From Acidocella sp. (GTDB lineage Bacteria > Pseudomonadota > Alphaproteobacteria > Acetobacterales > Acetobacteraceae), in contig JAQNCT010000004.1 of the NCBI GenBank assembly GCA_029077825.1, positions 1 through 64,000 on the forward strand: DNA of 64,000 nt. The letters run 5' to 3'. Under the pieces are notes generated by a model. It had not been told where the DNA came from, ran no database searches, and worked only from the letters and a program-made list of their open reading frames with translations. How positions within the stretch are numbered: the stretch's first letter is position 1; each line of letters begins with the position of its first letter. The position numbers were made by a program, and so were the translations under genes. Positions 27,643 to 35,570 of the stretch are shown here, in pieces.

Positions 27643-27673
27643 CCTTCCTGGCGTGACGTGTTATTCCAGCACC

Positions 27674-28792
27674 ATGTCCCATAACAGCTTCGGCCATTTA
27701 TTCAGAGTCACCACCTGGGGTGAAAGTCATGGTCCGGCGATTGGCTGCGTTATTGATGGCACGCCACCCGGTTTGCACCTTTCAGAGGCGGATATTCAAC
27801 CGTTTTTAGATAAGCGCCGACCTGGCCAGTCCAAATTCACCACGCAGAGGCAGGAACCTGACCAAGTTAAAATATTGTCGGGTGTTTATGAAGGGCTTAC
27901 GACCGGCACACCGATCGCGTTGATGATCGATAACGTTGATCAACGCTCCAAAGATTATAGTAACATTGCCGCCCAATTCCGGCCCGGCCATGCTGACATA
28001 GCCTATGAGTTAAAATATGGTTTTCGAGATCCGCGCGGCGGCGGCCGGTCATCCGCCCGGGAAACCGCGATGCGTGTGGCGGCAGGAGCTGTCGCCCGTA
28101 AAGTTCTTGGAGGGCAGGTTGTTATTCGGGGTGCCATGGTGGCACTCGGGAGCCATTGGGTGAGCCAACCGCGATGGGACTGGGATGAGGTGGAAAAAAA
28201 TCCGTTTTTTTGCCCTGATCCTGTAGCCGCAGAGGAATGGGAGGCGGTTCTGGACAGCATTCGCAAGCAAGGCTCATCGCTGGGGGCGGTGATTGAGGTT
28301 GTTGCCGAGGGGGTGAAGCCTGGATTAGGCGCGCCGATTTACGGCAAGCTGGATGCGGACATCGCGGCAGGTTTGATGAGTATCAACGCTGTGAAAGGCG
28401 TGGAAATAGGCGATGGTTTCGCCGCTGCCGCCGCCCGCGGTGAGGATAACGCTGACGAGATGCGGATGGATGAGGGAGACGTGCAGTTCCTCGCCAACCA
28501 TGCCGGTGGCATTTTAGGGGGAATATCAACGGGCCAACCAATTGTGGCCCGGTTTGCCGTCAAGCCGACGAGTTCGATTCTCACGCCGGTTCGCGCGGTG
28601 GACCGTGCTGGCGCGGAATTGGAATTGGTCACCAAAGGCCGGCATGATCCTTGTGTTGGTATTCGCGCGGTGCCGGTGGGCGAAGCGATGCTGGCTTGTA
28701 TTCTGGCAGACCATTTGCTGCGGCATCGGGCCCAAAATGGCGAAACACCCGACACTGCCAGACTACCAAATTTGCGCTTCACCAAACTGTGA
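27674..28792 (+). CDS. aroC: Chorismate synthase
   Basis: 372 residues from ATG 27674 ([29 protein letters not shown]). The frame is open further upstream but into the repeat element, so this ATG is the start. The enzyme needs reduced FMN and converts EPSP to chorismate in aromatic amino-acid synthesis. Conserved signatures are [55 protein letters not shown] and the C-terminal [30 protein letters not shown]. It is followed by an unknown gene after 35 bases. Confidence 0.96.
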   Translation: MSHNSFGHLFRVTTWGESHGPAIGCVIDGTPPGLHLSEADIQPFLDKRRPGQSKFTTQRQEPDQVKILSGVYEGLTTGTPIALMIDNVDQRSKDYSNIAAQFRPGHADIAYELKYGFRDPRGGGRSSARETAMRVAAGAVARKVLGGQVVIRGAMVALGSHWVSQPRWDWDEVEKNPFFCPDPVAAEEWEAVLDSIRKQGSSLGAVIEVVAEGVKPGLGAPIYGKLDADIAAGLMSINAVKGVEIGDGFAAAAARGEDNADEMRMDEGDVQFLANHAGGILGGISTGQPIVARFAVKPTSSILTPVRAVDRAGAELELVTKGRHDPCVGIRAVPVGEAMLACILADHLLRHRAQNGETPDTARLPNLRFTKL

Positions 28793-28827
28793 ATGTCAAG
28801 CTGAACAATTAGCGCTACAAGACCGGA

Positions 28828-30006
28828 ATGATATATCCGGGCGCGAATGATTTTGTATCTCTGGTCGGTGACGCCGTTTGGCAAAAACGTGTCCAGACGA
28901 TAACGCAACAAATTGCCAGACCGACCCGTTCGAGCAAACTGGCGGCTGCCAAATTCTCGGCTGAATGCGCGATTGAAAAAGCCCGGCGCGGGCTGCCATT
29001 GTCCTCCAGTGAGATGGCCTATGTAAATCTGGCGACCAGATTGCCGCAATTGCACGAAGCACTCTCTTCCGATGGTCGTGCCAGGCTGGGTGTGGCTTTG
29101 GAGGCAGCGATGCTGGGTGATGCGACCATCATCCCGATGCTTCATTTGATGCACACCGCTGAATTGCAAAAGGCGCGAGGCTTTGAGGTGAGCTTTACCG
29201 GCCTGGATGAGGCAACACCGTTTGATCTGCTGATTAAGCGTGAAGATGCCACCGCTGAAATTGCGTGCGAGCCAATCTCCGCCGAGGATGGCCGTGCCGT
29301 TCATCGTGGCGCCTGGACAGCGCTCGTTGACCGGATCGATCCAGATTTGCAAACTTGGCTGGCGGCTCATCCAGGCAGATATTTACTTAAAATGACTTTG
29401 CCGCAGGGCCTCCGCTCAGAGGCTGAAACCGCGGATCTGCCGCTCTTGCATGCGCGGATTAATGATATGCTCGCGAATGCCAAACGCTCAGACTATGACG
29501 AAGCCGCGGTGCTGCGGCTTGACCCGCTGCTTTTAGCCGGTGCCCAGGCCCGTGATGGCCGGGTGACTCAGCCAGGTATTTTGGCCAAGCTTCGTCAGGA
29601 TTTTGGCCCAGAGGCGCATTTTTCGGTAACCGAAGCGGGCCCCAGCATGTTTATCATGGCTGTGCGTGGGAGTGCTGAAAATGCCATCGCCGGGGCTGTC
29701 CGCCGCCGGATGACTGCTGTGGCCCCGGCCCGGTTAACCGGCACGCGGCCAGGCATTTTGGCGATGATGATTGATGACACTGACAAGGACGAATGGAGGA
29801 TTTTGTGTGATCAATTGTTGCTTGAGGGTGAAGCAAGGCAGTTTTTGACATTTCAAGAAGCCAAAAACATTGTCGCCGTTACATGCGCATCGCGGTTTGA
29901 ATTGGGGCAGGCTGGTGCCTCAGAGGGAGATTTAAGGTTCCGTAACCCCATGCACCCGCAGGCGAAATCTTCTGCTCTGGCACCAGCGGTACTCTCAACT
30001 TTTTAG
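28828..30006 (+). CDS. Conserved protein of unknown function (possible inactive PD-(D/E)xK-like fold)
   Basis: 392 residues; I do not recognise a named family. No signal peptide or membrane helix is visible. The N-terminal 110 residues look helical. Residues 118-165 (RGFEVSFTGLDEATPFDLLI, then EIACEPISAEDGRAVHRG) resemble the core of PD-(D/E)xK nucleases, where one expects Asp then 'VECK.vS.dkGR.ih'. Here the Glu and Lys positions are Ala146 and Glu148, so if homologous the site is dead or altered. The remainder (NPDLQTW-like 'DPDLQTWLAAHPGRYLLKM', 'RSDYDEAAVLRLDPLLL') has no motif I can name. It may be co-transcribed with aroC and converges on the deacylase gene with a 12-base gap. Confidence 0.75.
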   Translation: MIYPGANDFVSLVGDAVWQKRVQTITQQIARPTRSSKLAAAKFSAECAIEKARRGLPLSSSEMAYVNLATRLPQLHEALSSDGRARLGVALEAAMLGDATIIPMLHLMHTAELQKARGFEVSFTGLDEATPFDLLIKREDATAEIACEPISAEDGRAVHRGAWTALVDRIDPDLQTWLAAHPGRYLLKMTLPQGLRSEAETADLPLLHARINDMLANAKRSDYDEAAVLRLDPLLLAGAQARDGRVTQPGILAKLRQDFGPEAHFSVTEAGPSMFIMAVRGSAENAIAGAVRRRMTAVAPARLTGTRPGILAMMIDDTDKDEWRILCDQLLLEGEARQFLTFQEAKNIVAVTCASRFELGQAGASEGDLRFRNPMHPQAKSSALAPAVLSTF

Positions 30007-30018
30007 CAGCCGCCCTAT

Positions 30019-31014
30019 TTAACCAAGCTTGGCGAGTCGTATCGCGGTATGGCCCCGGGTTGGCTTGAGGCTTGGCATAATTAACAAGCAGTCATCGTGC
30101 GGCGTACGGATCTCCGTATCGCCATCATGAGCGATCAGAGTGTCCTTCGCTTTAATGATTTCGCCACCCCAAAAGTCTCTGACAAAAACGAAGCGATTGG
30201 TGCGCGCCGTGACAAGCTCCGTCACTTGCGCGAACCGCGTTGCTGTTGGCGCCGACATTGCAGCTTGTTCTATCATTCCTGAGTGGGTCAACAGCGCTGT
30301 GATTGTCGCGCGTATTTGAACAACTGTCGTATATTCCCAGTGCTGCCCGGCTTCGACCAATATGCATCCCGCCTGTCCGGCGCTTTCCGTAAAACGGCCG
30401 TAGTCGATCAATCTTTTACCGCCTGCGTGGCCTTGGTCTGCAATGACCATGGATGGGGTGCCGATTGCCAGGGCGAGTTTGCGCCCGCGCATGCCGGGTC
30501 CGCAAAGCAGCAAAGCTTCTGATGGCCAGAGCATTGAGTGCAGATCCAGCACGATATCGGCACTGTCGATCAAAGGCTTAATTTCACGCGCCCGGTCGAG
30601 CTCAAGCGAGCGCCGGACACCAAACAGGTCAATATCATCCCAGACGCGGTTCATATCCTCTTCGACATATCTCGACGACACTGGGTTTTGCGCATCAAAT
30701 CTGGCAAACGCGGCTAGGTTTGCAAAGCCGAAGGTAAGCTTCCCACAACGGGGCATAAAATTCGCCCGCAGCATTTCATCTAAAACAATGGCTCCAGCCA
30801 ACTCATTGCCGTGAATTAAAGAAATCAACACGACATGAGGGCCGGCAAGACCAGAGTCCCGCGTGGTAAAGCCGGTAATTCCCGCGTTTCCGGCAAGCCA
30901 TGGGGTGAGGTCTGGCGCTTCAATAAACACCGGAAAATGCGGCAGATCCGCTGGGAGCAGTGCGGCTGGCGCCGGTATGTCTCGTAAGGGTGGTTGGTCA
31001 ACCGAACTTGGCAT
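30019..31014 (-). CDS. Succinylglutamate desuccinylase/aspartoacylase-family zinc deacylase
   Basis: 331 residues, AstE/AspA superfamily. The zinc ligands are visible: His68 and Glu71 in SLIHGNELAGA and the third His in ADIVLDLHSMLWPS. The catalytic Glu is in ILVEAGQHWEYTT. The mid region SSRYVEEDMNRVWDD is the substrate Arg/Asn-Arg segment. These enzymes hydrolyse N-acylated amino acids, but the substrate cannot be inferred here because no arginine or aspartate pathway gene is adjacent. A C-terminal beta domain (RFVFVRDFWGGEIIKAKDTLIAHDGDTEIRTPHDDCLLIMP) is as expected. It is divergent from the ELM1-like gene. Confidence 0.83.
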   Translation of the reverse strand: MPSSVDQPPLRDIPAPAALLPADLPHFPVFIEAPDLTPWLAGNAGITGFTTRDSGLAGPHVVLISLIHGNELAGAIVLDEMLRANFMPRCGKLTFGFANLAAFARFDAQNPVSSRYVEEDMNRVWDDIDLFGVRRSLELDRAREIKPLIDSADIVLDLHSMLWPSEALLLCGPGMRGRKLALAIGTPSMVIADQGHAGGKRLIDYGRFTESAGQAGCILVEAGQHWEYTTVVQIRATITALLTHSGMIEQAAMSAPTATRFAQVTELVTARTNRFVFVRDFWGGEIIKAKDTLIAHDGDTEIRTPHDDCLLIMPSLKPTRGHTAIRLAKLG

Positions 31015-31091
31015 AAGAACACTCTAGCCGGACCACTGGCGCACGCAAATATTCCCCTTATCGTAAAGGCTGAATATTGACGAGCCGGGTT

Positions 31092-32063
31092 ATGGGCCTC
31101 AAACCGCCCCATATGGAGATTGCGCGAATATTATGCACGGATTTGGCCGGGCTGCGGGCCCAGGCCATCGGGCTGGCGGAGGCCGCTGGTTTGACCCCGG
31201 ATTTACGGACATTAACAATTCGCAAGCCATGGTCGGGGCTTTCACCCAGCCTGTGGCCAAACCCACTGAAAGCCGTTGATGAAGCCGCGATTGCCGGACC
31301 TTTGCCGCGGTTGATCATCGGTTGCGGCGGGGCAGGGGCCCGTGTTGCGGCGGGCTTACGCGGGCCAGATGTTAAGGTTGTCGTGATCCAGCACCCACGC
31401 ATGGCATTAAAAAAATTTGATCTGGTGTTTGCCGCCCGCCATGACGGTATTGCCGGTGCCAATGTGGTTATCACACGTACCGCGTTGCACCGCGTAACAG
31501 CTGCCCGGCTGGCGGCTGAGGCTGAGATTTGGTGCCCCAGTTTTGCCCCGCACAGCCGCCCCTTGGTTGCGGTTATGCTGGGCGGTAGCAATGGCCGCTA
31601 CCGGTTTGACGCGGTTGCTGCTGAGCTGTTTGCGCATCAGCTCGCCACGATGATGCGCCGTGATGGGACTGGCGTGATGATCACACCATCACGCCGGACC
31701 GGACATGAGGTTATTGCCATCCTGCGGCGGGTTTTGGAGCCGCTGGGTGCATGGATTTGGGACGGTACCGGCGAGAACCCTTATTTCGGGATGCTTGGCC
31801 TTGCAGATGCGCTGATTGTAAGTGCTGATTCAGTTTCAATGGTGTCAGAGGCAGTGGCAACTTCAAAGCCGGTATTCTTATTAAGGCTGCCGGGCAAATC
31901 GTCCCGGATTGGTGCGTTTATGGATATGTTGGTGGCTGAGGGCCGGGTAAAAGACTTTGCAGGCCGCTTTGAGACATGGGATTGCGCCCCACTTGACGAT
32001 ACGCCATTGGCCGGCGCGAGATTGCGGCAATTGTTGGAAATCCAAGAGAGCGGCTCATGCTAG
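31092..32063 (+). CDS. ELM1/DUF1022-family protein (GT-B-like)
   Basis: 323 residues from ATG 31092; an in-frame TTG at 31077 is possible. The family is defined by mitochondrial fission protein ELM1 of plants and bacterial DUF1022 proteins, whose fold is like GT-B glycosyltransferases. Recognisable parts are LPRLIIGCGGAGARVAAGL, VVVIQHPRMALKKFDLVFAARHDGI, VAVMLGGSNGRYRFD, TPSRRTG and NPYFGMLGLADALIVSADSVSMVSEAVATSKPVFLL. No donor sugar is known; some bacterial members are proposed to act in cell-surface synthesis. It overlaps the next gene by 7 bases, so the two are translationally coupled and probably work together. Confidence 0.82.
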   Translation: MGLKPPHMEIARILCTDLAGLRAQAIGLAEAAGLTPDLRTLTIRKPWSGLSPSLWPNPLKAVDEAAIAGPLPRLIIGCGGAGARVAAGLRGPDVKVVVIQHPRMALKKFDLVFAARHDGIAGANVVITRTALHRVTAARLAAEAEIWCPSFAPHSRPLVAVMLGGSNGRYRFDAVAAELFAHQLATMMRRDGTGVMITPSRRTGHEVIAILRRVLEPLGAWIWDGTGENPYFGMLGLADALIVSADSVSMVSEAVATSKPVFLLRLPGKSSRIGAFMDMLVAEGRVKDFAGRFETWDCAPLDDTPLAGARLRQLLEIQESGSC

Positions 32064-33952
32064 ACATTGAAACATTTGATAACCGGCGCGGCGGCAATGT
32101 TGTTTACAAGGCGTTGGCGCATCCTCTGGCGGCAGAGGCTTTGGCCCGGTTGGCTGCAGATCTCAACAAAGCTGGTTCGACCGCGATTTATGATCCGGAT
32201 GGTATCGCCGCAGCGTTGCTGGCGCTCACGCCCCCGATCGATGTCGAAGGGATTTATGTGCATGATACTTCGGCAGTGGGCGAGGCGCGTGGGGGGCATA
32301 TTGCCTGTGCTTTAACCGAACTTGCGACCTCAAAAGCCACCGCGGTGTTGATTGCCGCGTTCGATGCGGGCCGGCTGGCCGCGCGCATCAAAGCGTTGGT
32401 GCCCGATACTTGCAGGGTTGTAACGCTTGATGCGGTAAAACTACCGGAATCACTCATTACAAACACCAAGCATTATCTTGACCCGGTAAATTTCGCGACG
32501 AATTTTGTATTTTTCCGTGATGACGACCATTTTGCCACGCGCCTAACAACCGCCAACTACTGGGCAGGTTACGGTGCAAAGTCAGTCAAGTTTTTCCACC
32601 GATTGTTTAACGATGCCGGTGAGGTGTTGGCCGAATGGGAAACGCTGGCACCACCGAAAAACGGCGGGTTCATTATTGACAGCCGCGACGTAAGGCAACG
32701 GCTTAATTTCGGGCCGTTTACAGGCCAGCTATTCATTCATGCCGTCGGCGTAGCGGGACATGATGTCGTCAAATACGCCCTTGATACTTACTCAACCGAC
32801 AATGGCGCATCACTTTCGTGCACGCATGATGCCAATGCCTGGCCCTCAGACCGGTTCGCAGGTTTGCCCGCACCACGCGATAACGAAACTGTTGTGCTGT
32901 GGGTGCAAAACAGCCACGCCGTGACCATTCCGGCGGGTGCCATGGCGCTGGATCGGATGGGTGCTGAGGTGCCCGTGCCGATTAATTTTGAAATTCCCGC
33001 TTTCGCGACCCGGCCAATTGATGTTGCAGAGTTCTTCCCAGGGTTAAAATGGCCGGCGCAAATTGAATTGCGGGCAGGCCGGCATTTGGTAAGGCCCCGT
33101 TACGAGGTAACAAGCCAAGGCCGAACACGGATTGCGCATATCAATGTGGAACGCAGCGATCTGCAACCTGATCCGGGCATTAAAACATTATCACCTGCGT
33201 TGGGCCGGGGGTTTTTGTTACCTTTCCCCATTTTGCCGCGCCATAGCTATAAAACCATTGTGCAACCTACCCCCATGGCGATCAGCGAAATGAATATGCC
33301 GCTGCGTGTGGATATATTTGACGCTGATGGTAGAAAAATTTTCGAGCATTTCATCGGGCTGTTACCGCGCAACCATAATGTTGCCGTTGATCTGGATGAT
33401 TTGCTTCCGGCTGACGCATTGCAGGGCGGTGGACATGCTGAACTGGTTTATGATTTTCGCAATGGCGGAGACGCCAACGGCTGGTTGCACGCGCTTTTCC
33501 GGTTTGAAGACCGGGTAAGCGGCCATGCCGCTGAGAGCAGTTTCGGCGCGCATATGTTTAATATGATCATGACGTATAAAGGCGAGCCGCAATCATATAA
33601 CGGTCCACCTCCAGGTCTTTCAACCAGGCTATTCTTAAAGTTGGGCCTGGCGGGCCGTGCCAGCTTTTGTGTTCTGATATACCCGGCCTCCGCCGTCTGG
33701 AGCGAAAAATCCAGCACGCATTTGGAGTTGTATGATTCTGAGGGCACGATGTTAGACACTAAGCCGCTCCAAATTGCCTGTTCTGGTTCCGCTATTGTTT
33801 ATCCCACCGCGTATTTTGAGGCGGAAAAACTCTGTGCCGCCGGCGAGGCCGGGTATGTTTTGATCCGTGACATGACTTGCCGTTTGTTTGGCTTCCACGG
33901 TGTTATAGATGGTGCGGGGAGCTTTTCACTTGACCATATGTTTGGCTTTTAA
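32057..33952 (+). CDS. Large protein of unknown function coupled to the ELM1-like gene
   Basis: 631 residues that match no family I can name. No signal peptide or membrane helix. The first 130 residues alternate helix and strand (LNKAGSTAIYDPDGIAAALLAL, DVEGIYVHDTSAV, RVVTLDAVKLPESLI) like a nucleotide- or sugar-binding alpha/beta domain. Residues about 190-630 are strand-rich, with many aromatic and charged turns (YALDTYSTDNGASLSCTHDANAWPSDRF, PFPILPRHSYKTIVQPTPMA), which suggests stacked beta domains. Five or so cysteines are scattered without a metal-site pattern. ATG 32057 overlaps the ELM1-like stop by 7 bases. The pair may form a surface-glycan or envelope module, but that is inference from the neighbour only. 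Confidence 0.8.
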   Translation: MLDIETFDNRRGGNVVYKALAHPLAAEALARLAADLNKAGSTAIYDPDGIAAALLALTPPIDVEGIYVHDTSAVGEARGGHIACALTELATSKATAVLIAAFDAGRLAARIKALVPDTCRVVTLDAVKLPESLITNTKHYLDPVNFATNFVFFRDDDHFATRLTTANYWAGYGAKSVKFFHRLFNDAGEVLAEWETLAPPKNGGFIIDSRDVRQRLNFGPFTGQLFIHAVGVAGHDVVKYALDTYSTDNGASLSCTHDANAWPSDRFAGLPAPRDNETVVLWVQNSHAVTIPAGAMALDRMGAEVPVPINFEIPAFATRPIDVAEFFPGLKWPAQIELRAGRHLVRPRYEVTSQGRTRIAHINVERSDLQPDPGIKTLSPALGRGFLLPFPILPRHSYKTIVQPTPMAISEMNMPLRVDIFDADGRKIFEHFIGLLPRNHNVAVDLDDLLPADALQGGGHAELVYDFRNGGDANGWLHALFRFEDRVSGHAAESSFGAHMFNMIMTYKGEPQSYNGPPPGLSTRLFLKLGLAGRASFCVLIYPASAVWSEKSSTHLELYDSEGTMLDTKPLQIACSGSAIVYPTAYFEAEKLCAAGEAGYVLIRDMTCRLFGFHGVIDGAGSFSLDHMFGF

Positions 33953-34000
33953 CCTGCAACAAATGAACCCTGGCGCTGCCACCAGATGGTGAAGCCCTGA

Positions 34001-34075
34001 TGGTGGGCGCGACAGGGATTGAACCTGTGACCCTTCGCGTGTGAAGCGAATGCTCTACCGCTGAGCTACGCGCCC
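34001..34075 (-). tRNA. tRNA-Val (anticodon CAC)
   Basis: Read on the minus strand, GGGCGCG pairs with CGCGCCC as the acceptor stem. A D-arm (GCTC/GAGC) and an anticodon stem TTCGC/GCGAA around loop TTCACAC give anticodon CAC (valine, codon GTG). The T-arm is ACAGG-TTCAATC-CCTGT. ACCA at the 3' end is encoded. The structure is complete at 75 bases. The 49 bases left of it, back to the 631-residue gene, and the 124 bases to its right show no other gene. Confidence 0.95.
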
Positions 34076-34180
34076 GATGGGGAGGCCATCGGATAGTCCC
34101 GGTGGGTTTAATCTGTCAACCTTTGGCGATCGACGATGCCTCGCGGAGACGTCATTTCGTGAACTTATGCAAGGTGCTCC

Positions 34181-34186
34181 TATAAT
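34181..34186 (+). promoter_or_regulatory. TATAAT -10 box before the MFS gene
   Basis: A perfect TATAAT lies 14 bases before ATG 34200, with AAGGGG in between. No good -35 hexamer is visible. If used, transcription would begin almost at the start codon. By-eye call only. Confidence 0.3.
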
Positions 34187-34199
34187 AAGGGGATAAGGG

Positions 34200-35570
34200 A
34201 TGGAGACCGAACACATCATGCTTGATCAGCTGGACGGGTTTGCTTGGAACAAGTTCCATCGCAGAGCTTCCATAGCACTCGGATTAGGCTGGGGAATGGA
34301 TGCTTTTGAAGTCACGCTGATTGGCTCGATTTTGGGTGTGTTGGGACCGTTATGGCATTTAAATGGCCTGGCACTCTCGGCCATTCTGGGCGTCTGGTTT
34401 GCCGGCATTATGCTGGGCGCGCTTGGTTTTGGCATTTTGACTGACCGCTATGGCCGCCGGGTGATATTTTTGGCCAGCCTTGTACTATATGGCACGGCTA
34501 CATTTCTCACAGCCTTTACCCAAGGGATTGGGGGGCTGCTGTTTTTGCGTTTTATGGCAGGGGTTGGGGTGGGGGCTGAGTATGCAGCAGTGAACGCGGC
34601 GATTGCTGAGTTTATGCCAAGTGCTAAGCGCGGCTTTGCGGCCAGTTTTGTGATGAATTTCTGGTCAATTGGCACGTTGCTGGCGGCATTATTGGCGTGG
34701 TTGGTTTTTGCGCTTTTACCAGCTGCCGATGGCTGGCGGCTTATATTTGCCAGCGGCGGTGTGGTGGCCTTTGCCACCTTGTGGCTGCGCCGCCAGCTGC
34801 CTGAATCGCCCCGCTGGTTGTTAGCACAGGGCCGGGATGCTGAGGCAGCGGCGATTGTTCAAGCCATTGGCCAGGGGGTAGTTCCCCTCACCAGCCTAGC
34901 GGTTGCTCCCGCTCAGCCCAGACGCATAAAAACGCGGTTTTGGGCAGATTTCAGGGCCTTAATCACTCATCACAAATCTGTTTTGGCGTTGGGCTGTGTG
35001 CTCGATTTTGCCGAGGCGGGGGGTTACTATGGTTTGTTTGCTTTTTTGCCGTTGGCGGTTTTGCCAAATTTACATCTGGGCGCAACCGCGCTCCCGCCAT
35101 TTTATATCGCAGGCAGTTTGGGGGCTTTGTTAGGTGGCATCATGGTGAGTCTATTGCTGGACCGGTTGGGCCGCAAACCGGTGGTGAGTTTTTTTTATGG
35201 CGCCACAGCCCTGGCCTGCCTGGGGTTTGCCAAGTGGGTGAATGCTGACATTTGGGTGCTGGGTGGGGGCTTTGTGTTGGTTAATTTATTGGCAACCGCC
35301 AGCTGGGTTGGCGCTTACCCAACATTTTCTGAACTATTCCCCACCCGTTTGCGGGCCACGGGCATCGGTATCTCGGTTGCGGTTGGGCGCATTGGCGCAT
35401 TAATTTCACCGTTTTTAATGGATTTTGCCGGCAAAGCGGGGCTGGCAGCCGCGCTGGCTGTGCTTGCCGGTTTTTGGTTGATAGGGTTTTTGGCCATGCT
35501 GGTATGGTGGTTTGTAGGCATTGAAGCAAACGGCGTGCCGCTTGAGCGGCTGAACAAACTTCCCGCGTGA
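34200..35570 (+). CDS. MFS transporter coupled to the metallophosphoesterase-radical SAM gene
   Basis: 456 residues with twelve likely membrane helices; MFS of the sugar/aromatic-acid (SP/AAHS) type. GWGMDAFEVTLIGSILGVLG is the first-helix motif of this group, GILTDRYGRRVIF is motif A, and RFMAGVGVGAEYAAVNAAIAEFMP is the helix-4 motif. The second half repeats the pattern as LLLDRLGRKPVVSF. The substrate is unknown and could be a small acid or a modified metabolite. Its TGA overlaps the GTG of the next gene as GTGA, so it is translationally coupled to the fused phosphoesterase/radical SAM protein, which suggests import or export of that enzyme's substrate or product. Confidence 0.82.
   Translation: METEHIMLDQLDGFAWNKFHRRASIALGLGWGMDAFEVTLIGSILGVLGPLWHLNGLALSAILGVWFAGIMLGALGFGILTDRYGRRVIFLASLVLYGTATFLTAFTQGIGGLLFLRFMAGVGVGAEYAAVNAAIAEFMPSAKRGFAASFVMNFWSIGTLLAALLAWLVFALLPAADGWRLIFASGGVVAFATLWLRRQLPESPRWLLAQGRDAEAAAIVQAIGQGVVPLTSLAVAPAQPRRIKTRFWADFRALITHHKSVLALGCVLDFAEAGGYYGLFAFLPLAVLPNLHLGATALPPFYIAGSLGALLGGIMVSLLLDRLGRKPVVSFFYGATALACLGFAKWVNADIWVLGGGFVLVNLLATASWVGAYPTFSELFPTRLRATGIGISVAVGRIGALISPFLMDFAGKAGLAAALAVLAGFWLIGFLAMLVWWFVGIEANGVPLERLNKLPA

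Noticed and set aside
28339-29370. 343-codon open frame on the minus strand across the end of aroC and the next gene
   Set aside because: It is antisense to two genes on the plus strand, one of them a certain aroC, has no family motif, and is explained by codon bias.
34001-34075. tRNA-Val as an integration site for the MFS/radical SAM cassette
   Set aside because: The cassette lies on the 5' side of the tRNA, not the 3' side; no integrase or repeated tRNA end was seen.
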